From: Mallotus nudiflorus
Taxonomy: Eukaryota > Streptophyta > Magnoliopsida > Malpighiales > Euphorbiaceae
Assembly: GCA_947683625.1 (NCBI GenBank)
Contig: CANTUR010000164.1
Coordinates: 1,030,501-1,094,500 of the forward strand
Direction of reading: 5' to 3'
DNA length: 64,000 nt
A program made the position numbers and the translations under genes. The notes under the pieces were generated by a model. The model was not told where the DNA came from. It saw only the letters and a list, made by a program, of their open reading frames with translations, and did no database searches. Positions 12,570 to 23,812 of the stretch are shown here, in pieces. Each line of letters opens with the position of its first letter. Position 1 is the first letter of the stretch.

Positions 12570-12674
12570 TGGGCCGAGCAATTTGACCATTCAGCTCAAA
12601 TAAAATTGTATGGGTTAATAATGTCCATTTTAATTGATTTTAGTGAGCCCAAATGAAAATCAGCCCAATGGGCT
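12570..12674 (-). promoter_or_regulatory. Cluster of four site II (TGGGCY) elements
   Basis: TGGGCC occurs at 12570-12575 and TGGGCT at 12669-12674 on the plus strand, with AGCCCA (the reverse complement of TGGGCT) at 12646-12651 and 12662-12667. They lie 91-195 bases upstream of the gamma-CAL ATG. Site II motifs bind TCP factors and are enriched in promoters of plant nuclear genes for respiratory-chain subunits, which fits this gene. Confidence 0.65.
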
Positions 12675-13202
12675 TAAAATTTTCAGAATTGCCGAATTAA
12701 TTAGCATGAATAATGTATTTTTTTTCCTGAATTACCAAATAATAATAATAATAATTATTGCGATAATATAAATTTTATATTTTGCGAAATTCCGGGTGCT
12801 TGCTAAAAATAGTGAGCTGGTGCTGTAAGATGTTAAGTCTCACAATCAGAGTATGACTTTTCTATGTAGTTGCAATTGTATATTAATTTTAAAGTTTTAA
12901 ACAAAAAAAAAAGGATTAATAATGTGGATTGTGATAAAAATAGTATATCACATGCCCGTATAATTATTTATTTTTTGAGTTTTTTTTTTTATAAATATCT
13001 TAAAAAATCATTTCAGCAATTAAAATATTTCAAATATTTTAAAATTACGTGTGTCATCTTATGTAACTTTATTTATACGGTTGCAACTTATCTTAAATAG
13101 TAACGATATTTTCTTCATCTTTGTTTTTCTTTGTTTTTTAGTTTGGTTTCTCTTAAATCAACTCAAATCCTACTCCTCACCTCTCCTTCTTTGATTCTCT
13201 TT

Positions 13203-13299
13203 AGCAAAGGTCCACTAGGTGCTATTTGGGTTGCTGCTTATTGCTTTAAGAAGCTCAGGAAAGCTAAAGTCGCTCAAACTGATATCTCCTCCTCTGTTG
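13203..13299 (+). pseudogene. RAD21/SYN cohesin alpha-kleisin N-terminal exon fragment
   Basis: The frame starting near 13,203 reads SKGPLGAIWVAAYCFKKLRK and then AKVAQTDISSSV. This is the N-terminal signature of plant RAD21/SCC1 proteins, closest to SYN3-type members as I recall them. It ends at 13,299 in a split codon followed by GT, where a first intron would be expected. The usual MFYSH start is missing: upstream in frame there is only a decayed TTG-TTT-TTT-AGT stretch at 13,131, and about 20 unrelated codons separate it from the conserved block. I find no following kleisin exon in the next 3 kb. It looks like an exon fragment left by duplication, not a retrocopy, because the donor site is retained. 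Confidence 0.65.
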
Positions 13300-16200
13300 G
13301 TTCTTTTTGTTTTCTCTCTTTTTGCCTTTAAGCTTTTTTTTTTTTCCTTCCCTTATTCTTTATTTTCTCTTTTTAATTTTCTTTTGAACGCAATGAGACC
13401 ATGATTCTAATGTTCAGTTTGGCTTGCATTTTTTTACCTATTTTTTTGTTGTAAGGTTCTTGTTTTTGTACTGTTTTGTGGAGGCTTTTTTGTGGGTTAG
13501 CTTTGTCGGTTGTCCTGAGAAAAAAAAAATGGTGTTTTTGAGTTGTTTGGTCCTGTAACTTTGGTTGTTTGTTCGTTCTATGATGAATTTGTTGCAAAAA
13601 GTGTTGCTTATAATTGTTGAATTAGTTTATTCCCAATTGGGTTGTAAGAATTTCACTCTTTTAAAGAAGTATTTTGCTGTTTATTTTGTTTCAAGGTAAA
13701 TTCTTATTGTGATCTAAAATCTGGATTATTTTTACCCAGTTATCCTCTACAGTTGCTTATTTGAGTAAATTTGATATAAGTTGTTTCATTTCTTAATGTA
13801 CATATTTTAACAATACTGTGATTGGTGTGAGCTAATGATATAGTTGGTATTCAACTATAACATATATTATTATAACCAAGATAATCCATATTCAATTCTT
13901 TCTTGGCATTCTTAGCCAATCACCTCTATACAACAAAATAATCTACATGCTACTTTTGGCAACCAACAAATGCTACTGAAGACATCTAATAATAGTAAAA
14001 GTACTTTTTTTTGTTGGTTAATTATACCAAAGGATAGATCTTGCTAGAATAAATGTATAGTTTATTGATTTTTATTAACTTTAATTTTGAATATAGTTCA
14101 TTTATCATAGACAAATTTTTACTTTAGTGTCTCTATTATATATTTGCGTGAACATATAATTAGACCCTGATATGATTGTTTATTGTTATATTGTTGTCCA
14201 TAAGATATTACAAATAAAATATAAATTTTTTTGCCATAATAGTTTAGTGCAACTTAAATGGTAATCAATATATAATTATAGATTTTATTCATCTAATCTG
14301 CCATTTAGGTAACCTAAAATTGGCATGTTAAGGAAACAAAAAATTTATGACTTTTTAGATTACATGTAGCTACCTATCATTAACTAAAAATTATCTGGTT
14401 GGAAATTTTCAACTCAATAAAAAGGAGGAAAAAAAAAAAAAAGAAAAACTGAATATACAAGAATATTCTGATAACAAATTAAGAGAAATTAAATTGATAA
14501 AAACATACATAAATTTGTTATATCAAAAATGTAAAATAAACGGAAAGTATTCTAAATTATTTTATCAAAAATATAAAATTAATGAAAAGTATTCTAAAAT
14601 AAATTTGAATTAGTACAATTTTTATAAATGAGAATATTAGTCAAATTATTTTAAATAATTAATTTTAAAAAATGAATCAGAAATAAAAAATAAACGTAAA
14701 GGGTACAAAAAAATCAAATACCAAAAATAAACTAAAAGGATCCAAAAAAATCAGAAATAAAAAATAAACCAAAAACATATTAGAAAAAATCAAAATAATA
14801 ACTCTCCTTCAACTATGAAATATTTAGACATAAAATAAAGATAAAATAAATACAACAAACATACAAAAAAAAATTTGTGATACAACTACATTGCCATTAT
14901 TAAAATAAAAAAGTTTAAGAAAATAAAAAAACCAAAATGATACCAATTTAATAAAAAAATATCAAAAACCAAAATGATACCAAATTATAAATGCAACATA
15001 ACACGAAAACATCCTTTTACAACTCAACAACACCAAAAAATTAAAAACATATTCATTTTTTAAATAATTACAACATGTTTATCTTTAAGTTTTAGTATAT
15101 TTGTTGTATATTTTTGATTTATTTTTAGTTTTCTATACAAAAATAAAAAGAGATTTTAAGATATAGACAGATCTGTGATCCCTTTTTTGTGGAGAAGGAC
15201 TAACAAAATTATTTTCAATATCCTGCAAATATAAAATTAAATTCGAAACAAAAAGGTAACAAAAAATAAATTATAAAAAACTAATAACAATATATATCAC
15301 ATTAACACCCTTCACATTCTATCCACCAAGACCACCAAATTCAGTAGGAACGGAAACAAAATCAACATTTTCAACACCTTATTCAATAAAAAAAATTACA
15401 AATCAACAAAATATATAAAACACAAAAGAGTATTTGATAGATAAATGCATGCTAGACCCTTTTAACAAAACCCAACAAAAAATTAATTTAATCAAACTAC
15501 TAGATTTTTTTAACTATTTTATTTTTAGAATTATATAATTTTATATTTATTTTGATTTATTAGAATTAAAAAAATTAACATTTAGAAAATAATGGTAAAT
15601 TTATTAAAAAAGAAAGAGAAAAAAAGAGGAAATAAAGAAATAAAAATAAAAAAAAATTGTATTTCAGTATAAAATGTTAAAAAGTTTATGAAATAAAATC
15701 CCCAAAAATATATATTGTCTAATGCTCCACTAATATAAAAAGATGAAAAAAATAAGGAAAATGGGAAGATAAAAATTTTGAAAAAAGATGAAAAGGAAAA
15801 AAAGAGAAATAAAAATAAAAAAATAAAAATTCCACATATATGAAACAACCAGAACTTTCGGTGGTGCCAAATGCGACAGTGACCGTACAGAATCTCAATG
15901 CCAAATTCGACAATCATTCCAGCTAGCTTGAAATTTTTTTTTTTTTTGGTTGTTGTTATGGATAGCCATAGGTGTTGGATCAAAAGCTACAGGGGTCCAA
16001 GTTGCAGGACTTTTTTATGACGCTTATCATTGTGTATTTGTTTGCATGCATCACACACCTCCATTGTAACCTGTAAGTGGAGCATATCCTCTCTGCAATT
16101 TTTAAGAATAAACTTTACTTGGGGACCCCGTCCCATGTTGATTTACTTCTGTTACTGGTCTCTGGATAAGTTATGGAATATCACATCCTCCAACCGTATA

Positions 16201-17440
16201 ACATGTAACGATCAACTTCTTTTCGCACACTATTCTTTTTTTTTTTTTGGTCAATTCAATTTGTTGATTTAACTACTCATTTTTCTTTAAGAATAAAACA
16301 TTGAGAACGCCAAGGGTTAGACAGTCTCCTGCCGTAGTTCTCTTTAATGCATTTATAAATTAAAGGTTTTATGTTTACATTTTCTTTTAACCACCATGAT
16401 AATTAAAATTATTAAATCTATATTTAGATTAATGTTCAAATTTTGAGAGTTCATGTTTAACTTTAATAACCGGCACGCCCTCGGTCTAATGACTAAAACT
16501 TATCATTAGTATTTTTAAGATTTGGAGTTTCAGTCCTGGCCTCTAATCTTATCCCCAATTATTAGTGAAAAAAAAAAAAACTTTAGTAGGGATAATTACA
16601 CTAGGTAACTTAGGCAGTCGTGTTTCTTACCTTATCCAATTCATAGTGGGGATGAGGAAAATGAAAGACACGAATATTCTTTGTTCTTCTCATTATCTTG
16701 GTCTCTTTTATTGTTACATTTTAATCAATTAAAATGCAATTCACTTTATATATGTGTATGTTTCTATTCAATTGTTCCTTTTTATCATATGTTATGATTG
16801 GTTTTTTTCACTCAATTATGCTGCTAAAGAGAAGATTGGAACAATTAAAGTTAATGGAAAGCATATGATCAACTTGAGGAGGAATACTGTAATATTTGGA
16901 CAAAAAAAGAGAAAGGAGATAAATTTATTTATTTCTTGTTATCCTAATATAAAACTATATCCATATGCAAACAAAATCTTTTTGTTGAGGAATCTTGATA
17001 TAACTGAAGCACTAATTATTTTAGTATGAGGAGTATTTACAAACCCTTGAAGATAATGAAATAAAAAAATCTAACAGGTGAATCAAATGTCTCATAAAAA
17101 GATAAATTTCTTCCAACATTTATTTTTTTTATACATAAAATTTAAACACAAGATCTTACTTAAAATAATCGAAATTTCTTACCACTTAAACCAATATTTA
17201 CCAACAAATATTGGTAGAAAGAATCTATTTTTCCATCAGGTAAAGCTCACCTTTAGTAGAAGGATAGGAACATATCTGGACTTTGCACTTTCAAGAGCAC
17301 CATCACTATGGAAAGGATATGATTTTTATCACTTTATTCGAATTAATATCTTTCTGATACTGATCCTGTACAATACCCTCCAAGATTTTTTTTCTTATCT
17401 TTTCTTTTTCTTTATGTTTTGTAACAAGTGGAAATTTAAG
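13300..17440. other. AT-rich intergenic region
   Basis: Apart from the SINE-like insertion at 16,470-16,580, this stretch is very AT-rich sequence with poly(A) and poly(T) runs and no recognisable gene. Open frames at 15,582-15,983, 16,754-17,029 and 17,078-17,566 have low-complexity translations. The last of these also overlaps the DUF761 promoter in another frame. Confidence 0.6.
16470..16580 (+). mobile_element. SINE-like insertion with poly(A) tail and target duplication
   Basis: A roughly 110-bp block starts near CCGGCACGCCCTCGGTCTAA, has a B-box-like stretch (GGAGTTTCAGTCC), and ends in 13 consecutive A residues. The flanks are AACTTTAATA (16,459-16,468) and AACTTTAGTA (starting in the tail near 16,579), a near-perfect direct repeat. 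Poly(A) plus a direct repeat indicates LINE-mediated retroposition. The internal boxes suggest a tRNA-derived SINE, but this part is weak. Confidence 0.55.
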
Positions 17441-17454
17441 CATCAATCCACTAC

Positions 17455-17462
17455 TATAAATA
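17455..17462 (+). promoter_or_regulatory. TATA box of the DUF761-like gene
   Basis: TATAAATA, preceded by CCACTAC, lies about 85 bases upstream of the ATG at 17,545. This implies a 5' UTR of roughly 50-60 bases. Confidence 0.65.
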
Positions 17463-17544
17463 CAGACTCTTTCACCCATTTGAAAAACACAAACACAAAA
17501 AAGCAAAAAAAACACACACATAACAATACAGCACCAATTGAGAT

Positions 17545-17778
17545 ATGGAGGCCAAACATGTGCTAGTGATGTCTATGTATCAAGCAGGCAAGCCATCTTC
17601 TCCAATGCAATATGCTAAGCCCTACGCATCTTCTACTGTTGTTGCTTCAGTTGGCACACATCATCCACCAAAGGAGAAGAAGTCATCAGGTTATGATTCT
17701 TGTGGCTATGATGAAAGCATTGATGAAAGAGCTGAAAATTACATCTCTATTGTTCGAGAGCGATTTAGGCTTTCTTGA
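17545..17778 (+). CDS. Small DUF761-like protein (77 aa)
   Basis: An intronless frame of 77 residues has a good TATA box upstream and an A/C-rich leader. The first 50 residues are Ser-, Pro- and Tyr-rich without a signal peptide or membrane segment. The C-terminus reads DESIDERAENYISIVRERFR, which matches the short conserved C-terminal motif of plant DUF761 proteins (acidic, then ERA-E-FI-x-x-FRE-x-x-R-L). Members are small proteins of unknown biochemical function, some linked to stress or fibre development. I chose this ATG because it directly follows the leader and no upstream in-frame start extends the conserved part. It may also be one of the short, plant-specific unannotated proteins outside the formal family. 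Confidence 0.7.
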   Translation: MEAKHVLVMSMYQAGKPSSPMQYAKPYASSTVVASVGTHHPPKEKKSSGYDSCGYDESIDERAENYISIVRERFRLS

Positions 17779-18381
17779 TTAAACTCAAAGTTAAATTACT
17801 CAATATTAATACAATATAGTAGCTAGCTAGTCTGCTCCTCTCCAATTCTGTATGTAGTATACTAGCAGGTCCTCATGATGCATACTTGTGAAAATTTATT
17901 TTCAGTTCAATATAGTTATTATTATGCTATTGTGAGTTTACCATATACTAAAATTACTGTCTTGAATAGTTGCTGAAAATCTTTGCCGCCTTTATGATTC
18001 TACTTGGGTCAAATCGGGATAATGAGAAACTAATAGATTCTAGACAGCGGTGATTAAAAAAAAAAAAAAATTCTTGTCTTGAAGAGTCCATGATTACGAA
18101 TTAGCAAGTATGCATAACTTGGCAGTTCTAGTAATCAATTAATACAAGAATTAATGTCAATATAATACTGTTCTGAAGAGGAAATTTTCCTAGCAGAATT
18201 TGATATGAACATTTATTTATACTTTTGCAAATACACCCTCTTTTGTTCAGCAATACACACATTTAATAATCAAAGAAAATTACAAGTACAATATACATAT
18301 GTATCAGCACACATTTATAAAATCTACAGCAAGAGAGATGGGGATCATAACTCGAAGGAGACCATTCAGCTAGCTGCTTGT
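17779..18381. other. Short intergenic spacer
   Basis: This spacer between convergent genes (DUF761-like on plus, MADS on minus) should contain both 3' UTRs. It has poly(A)-rich stretches and no coding region I recognise. Confidence 0.6.
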
Positions 18382-21300
18382 TTAACGTTGAGTTGCACCA
18401 TGAAGAACCCTGCAGAATTTCAAGGTCAATATTCAGTAGCAACAGAGATCAGATCAGCATGTTATATTTTATTTTTTACTATATAATTAACATGGACCGA
18501 TCAAATTAAGAAATTTTGTACCTTTGCTGATCGAAACCATTACATGCATTTGAATCGAGAAACCCTGAGCTGGTAACGTTTTCATCTTGGAGTTCATGCA
18601 ACTTAACCTCAAATCATATAGAAAAGATGGATTTAAATAAACTTCATATTATACTAATTAAGCTTAAAATGTAATTACTTGTTGAATGTCTCACTTTTTT
18701 CTGAAGACGAGCATTCTCCTCTTGCATTGCTTTGTGCTGCAGTTTAACTATAAGGTGAGAAAATATTTCTTTGCAATAATTTCATAAAATCTGAAATTTC
18801 AATGCATTATAATAATAGACGTGATTCTCGAAAATATAATTCTCTTACTTATATTTAGTAACTCGCACCATCTCATTTAATTGAATTTTATACTAATTGA
18901 CTATATATAATTACTCACCTTTCTTTTTAGCATATTAATGTGTTCAGCAACAACGCGTCTCTGTTAATTATCATAAAAATAAATTAAAATAACAAAATTA
19001 TTAATATCAAACTAAATATATAAAATTGATAAATTAACTAAAAATATATTATAATTTATACATCTAGTGCTTTTTTTCCGTAATTACTTTGTTGACCATG
19101 TGCATAATCAATCTCTAAGTTTTGACTTTGACAAATGATTTGAACAAACTAATTTTTCATTTAAGTGTGATTTAGATCAAATTCCTAGGACAAATGAATT
19201 TCAATATACTCATAACACTTAAAGCTTATTCAAGACATCAAAATATCAACTATAAAGTCCCTTGAAGCATGAACAAACATCAAGGAACAAATGAGAGGTG
19301 TTCTACATCAACTTCAACTCTAAACAAGCCAATTGGTGTCCCTCATGAGTACCCATCATGATGGGGACCAATGCTCACAAGTTGAAGATTGAAGAAGGCT
19401 TCATTCCTTAAAGTACTTTGGATTGCTCATGATCTGTCATCACAATCGGGAGCAAATTGCAACCTTAAGTCCAGACCATGATGACAAGCAACATGTGAAG
19501 ATAAGGTTGCCTGTACCGCTCACGAGTACCTCTCACAATTAGAAGCTGATCGTGACTAGAGGCATCTAGTTTGTGATTAATGTTTCAGATAATGAGCACA
19601 AGAATTCTTTGAAGCCTTTATAGCTTGAGATGCTCATGATCGTGACACACTTTCACTTAGAGACACAATAGTAACATTGGTCTCTAATGACTAGTTTTTA
19701 AGAGATCACGATCGTGGTCATACCCTCACGATCGTGAGCAACTCCCTTTTTGCAAAAAGTTGAAATGCATTAAATGAAACATGGTGAAGATTGAAGACGA
19801 AGTTAATGCACTCCAATAGCTAGTTTTTGATCTCCAACTATAAAAACAAGTGTTGGAGGTTCATTTAAGAAGTAAGATAAGTGTTGGTTGTGAAAATTAA
19901 ATTCTTATAACAATTGTGCATTAATTCTCATTCAAAGTTTCTTACATTCTTAAATTATTTTTTTGAGAGTGGTTTGTATTCTAGTTTAAAATTTTCTTCT
20001 TCTAGTTTCTTAAGTTAAAAGTAAGGAACTAAGCGCATAAGTGTTAACCACTTAAAACATTTGGATTTAGTTTAAAAGTGTTCATAGAAAACTCTTGTTG
20101 TTAAGGTTTGAGTTGAGTTTTAAAACTCGAAGTGTACATATCAACCTAAGCGAATAAATTGAAATGGGTTGAAAATCTTACCTCGAGAGAGTTAGGTGGA
20201 GACTATGTTTGATTAAAAAACCAAACTCCTTAAACACCTGGGTCATTTTCTTTTCTTCTCCTAAATCCTCTTTTAATTTCCTCTAATTACATTCAAATTT
20301 TTCAAATCCTAGTCACCCTTATAGGGCATTTACATACTTGGTTTGATTTCTTTTAGCACTAATTAATATGTAAGCTTCGAAAAATGATGTATTTTCTCTA
20401 TGAAGTGTTACTGATAAAAATGGTTACCTTCTTAGAGCGGACGCGTTCAACTCCTGTTCTTAACTGTCTCTCTAGCTGCTTTAACTCTTTCATGCCTAAC
20501 ATTGATATATCTTCTCCACAGAAGTGCCTAAAAAATTATGTATAAACAATGGCAAGATCGAATAATATAAGAACAGATCAAATACACATATATACAAGTG
20601 CAAATTGATTTACTACTTGAGTTTTGTTTCCATGGTAACTACTGTTCTTTTCAACTCTTCAGTCTCGTTTCTCCAAAACTGTAAACATCATAAAGATCAA
20701 ATTAAACAGCCTGAAACATGAGCAAATTAAAGAAGAGTTAATTAAGTCTCAAAACTGTACTTTCTGAATCTTAGAAAAGCAAAACAAGAGTTGCCAATGA
20801 CATGATCATGAAGTCAGCATCATTCTATTTCACTGTTAAAGATTATTTATGGGTATCTTTTCTTCAAACCACCAATGGCTTTTCAATTCCTTTCGTTTTC
20901 GTCCAATTGCGGGCTCCTTTCTGAAGTTTGATACTAGCATTTTTTTTTTTCTGAAGATAAAATAAAAACAACGAACAAGAAGTGTAGCTAGCTAGCTAGA
21001 TGACTAAGAATGTCTGTGTCCCTTGCTAATAAGTTTAATCTAAAAATTAACTGAGCATTAGTCGTTTAATTAAGAAAGAATTCAAAAGCACAAGTGTTAA
21101 TTAATATATCTCTCACATCAACTGTAAAGAACAAATGTATATATATAGGTGAAGATTAATAGCACAAAATTTAGTCACAAAAATAATTTTTACCAAAGAA
21201 CACAGTGTAATCCTTTAGCATCCGTTAAGACCAAGTCAAATGGATCATATAGATACAAAAAACGTATATATTAATTACCTCGAAGGATCTGGTTGGCAGA

Positions 21301-21648
21301 TCATTTGATCCTAAAACTCTTACTTCGCTCCTGTACCTAGCAATGGTCCTATCCATTCTGCAAAAAAAGAACCATTTTATATACACACACATATACCCGT
21401 ATGTTAACATCAACCCAAATCTAATAAATGATTAACAGAGGCAATTAAAGGGCTCAAGAAAGTAACTCATGACTAGCAAACTGGTAAGTCTTTCCAGTAG
21501 GAGAGAAAATAATTAAGCAAACTTCAGCATCGCATAGAATTGAAAGCTCAAAAGCTTTCTTGAGAAGGCCATTTCTCCTCTTTGAGAAGGTAACCTGTCT
21601 GCTTGCAGGGTTCTCTATTCTCTTTAGCTCTACTTTGCCTCTCCCCAT
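18382..21648 (-). CDS. TM8-like MIKC-type MADS-box transcription factor
   Basis: Eight exons join in phase: 21648-21467, 21357-21279, 20678-20617, 20527-20428, 18960-18919, 18736-18695, 18601-18522 and 18409-18382, giving 204 residues. All introns are GT-AG. Residues 1-60 are a complete MADS domain (begins MGRGKVELKRIENPASRQVT, then FSKRRNGLLKKAFELSILCD). An I-region follows, then a K-box from about residue 88 to 170 with heptad leucines (for example MKELKQLERQLRTGVERVRS), and a short C-terminal tail. The FASH-MDRTIARY and FWRNE...KHF-GED patterns resemble the TM8 clade, which is absent from Arabidopsis and poorly understood; in tomato TM8 affects flower development. Assignment to TM8 rests on recalled motifs. 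The last exon adds only nine residues, so its end is less sure. A TATA-like run at 21,796-21,804 could be the promoter. Intron 4 carries a solo LTR. Confidence 0.85.
19090..20334. mobile_element. Solo LTR in MADS intron 4
   Basis: This 1245-bp element starts TGTTGACC and ends TTTACA. It is flanked by perfect 5-bp target duplications TACTT (19,085-19,089 and 20,335-20,339). There is no internal region, so it is a solo LTR. Its sequence style (TGTTGA start, CACCC...TAGGG near the end) recalls Ty1/copia LTRs, but the clade is not proven. It lengthens the intron between the K-box exons without touching splice sites. It holds repeated TCA(C/T)GATCGTGA-type palindromes near 19,636 and 19,706-19,743. 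Confidence 0.85.
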
Positions 21649-23812
21649 TTTTGTTTTTATATAGATATATAAATCTAAGTGTATCAAAATAAGCAGCAGA
21701 GCACAACAGCCGTCGACGACTGTATTATATATTCCTATATTAAGTGATAAACAACGTGCACAAGTTGGAATTGTGTTCAGCTGTAATTGTGTGTGTATAT
21801 ATACAAAAAGTTCATGCAACGGAAAGGCAAAAAAATTGACGTGGTTCACCGTTAATTTCTAGTGTTATTGATACTATGTTAAGTAGCGATTAACATTTGT
21901 TAAAACAGATTACTGCACTTTCTTGCGCAGATGACGCGACATGATGGCACTACACTTTCTTTTGACCTCAGATCTTTTTATTTTATTTTAATTACACTAG
22001 TTTATATGTATCCACGAACAGTTCAAATAGTCAAAAATTGTAAAATTTTCACCTAATTTAAAAAAAAAAAAAAATTATTTCTATCATATAATGCCTCTCC
22101 ATTAACAGAAATAAAATGGCAATTAATTTGGTTGTCTTGTTGATAAAAATGCAAAGACGACCCTATAGACTAAGGAAGACATGGAACTATCAGCAGTCGA
22201 CAAGTAAAACATAGTAAAATGAATAGATTCCATAGAAACCCGATATGTCATCGACACGTGTAATCAAATTTTGATTGATTGAATATCATGTGAATGGAAA
22301 TTTGGAAACTTTTTCTAGCCTGCAAAAGATCCAAAATTTAAAGTTGTTTGTAGTAGAATTCACAATTATTCACTTTTGAATGGAGAGAGGTGGAAAAAAA
22401 AACCCTGTCCTCTGATCTATTGGCGTGTCGAAATGTCTGCAGCCAGGCATGTAACTGAAGTGACAAGGCAGGTCAACAAACATCTCTTTTGTGGGACCCG
22501 TATAGTATCAAGATCTTAAACCTCTTTTGGACACATTTCCTATGGTGTTTTCTTTTTCCATTATCTATTTTTCTTTGCATCCTTCTGACATTTTTTTAAC
22601 ACAAAAAATGCGATTTCATCAATTAAAGTTAAAGTTCATTATACAAATGTGAAAATTTCTCGTAAATTTCCATAATATAAAATGAATTGGTAGTTTATCA
22701 GTAGCCATATTTATCAAATGATGCGTATAAGAAAAGCGCTGATTAATTTGAAAGGTAAAAAAAATCTCTTTAAAATGTCTATTTTTTATATATAAAATTT
22801 AAATTTGTAAATTTTATTTTGAAAAATCAAAATTTTTACCATCTGTACGAATAAATATTGATTAAATGTAGTTTTGTGCTTATTGAGATGATGCGGTATG
22901 TAGTTGCAAAAAGTTTTTTTATAATGGCAGTAGTCTAGAATGACTGACTCTATATAAGCAAAGGCTGTAGAGAGGAAAAGAGCCGAGAGTGTAATGTGTA
23001 AGGTTTGAACGTGCTTTTACTGTGTCTTGTAGTTTTCAAATGAATATTGGTGGGGAGGATAGGAAGGAGGACAATGAGTAGAAGAAATCAATGTTTGAGT
23101 GGGACCGAAACGAAGAAGACTTCGAAACGTATCTCACTTTGCAAAATTAGTGACATGCTGCCAATCAGTGCCAGTGCGCTTTGATCGAGTAATGGAATTA
23201 ATGATGGATGGAGAGTTGACATGTGGGGGCTATCTATCTATCTTCACATAAAATATCATCATTAGGGGTCTGTATGGTTCGGTTCGATTCAGTTCGATGT
23301 AGGATATGTAAAATTTAATCGATTTTTTTGAAAATTTATGGTCAATTAGACCGAATTGAATGTATCGGAAGAATACAATAGTTTGATTAACTGATAGTTT
23401 CATTTTATTGATTTGATTAAATAGTTAGGTTCGATTGGGCCCAATTGATGTGCTAGACAATATATATATATATATACTAACTTGGGTGAAGCGTAATACC
23501 ATTATATAATTACAAAAGGTTCAAATTGGGATCAAGCTCAAAGTGTAGGATAATTATAAAATATAATTTTTTTTAAAACTTCTTAATGAAGGCATGCACT
23601 TTTACTGAAAAATAATGTAACATAAACAACCATATGGGTAATGGGAAAAATAAAAGACAAATAAATTTTTCACTCTTCACACACTAACCCTAGGCAAATC
23701 CAAAAGAAGATAGTCATTGAAAAGTTTGAGAACGAGACCTCGTTTGAGGCCTATTGCTAGTGAACATTGGTTTAAATTTTTCTTTCTTCTTTTTCTTCGC
23801 AGAAGCGACTTG
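21649..23812. other. MADS gene upstream region and AT-rich spacer
   Basis: This holds the presumptive promoter of the MADS gene (read leftward) and then AT-rich sequence. A segment at about 23,263-23,470, starting TAGGGGTCTGTATGGTTCGG, resembles a hAT end but cannot be paired with certainty. A TA run lies near 23,460. No gene is seen. Confidence 0.5.

Noticed and set aside
15582..15983. Phe-rich 133-aa frame as a membrane protein
   Set aside because: It is produced by poly(A)/poly(T)-rich DNA; the hydrophobicity is a by-product of TTT codons.
17078..17566. 162-aa open frame overlapping the DUF761-like gene
   Set aside because: It spans the TATA box and leader in another frame and its translation is low-complexity.
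23263..23470. TAGGGGTCTGTATGGTTCGG segment as the left end of the hAT element ending at 33,373
   Set aside because: The flanking 8 bases (ATCATCAT) do not match those after 33,373 (ACCAAGAC), and the subterminal GGTTCGG repeats have the same rather than inverted orientation. It may be a separate hAT or MITE fragment.
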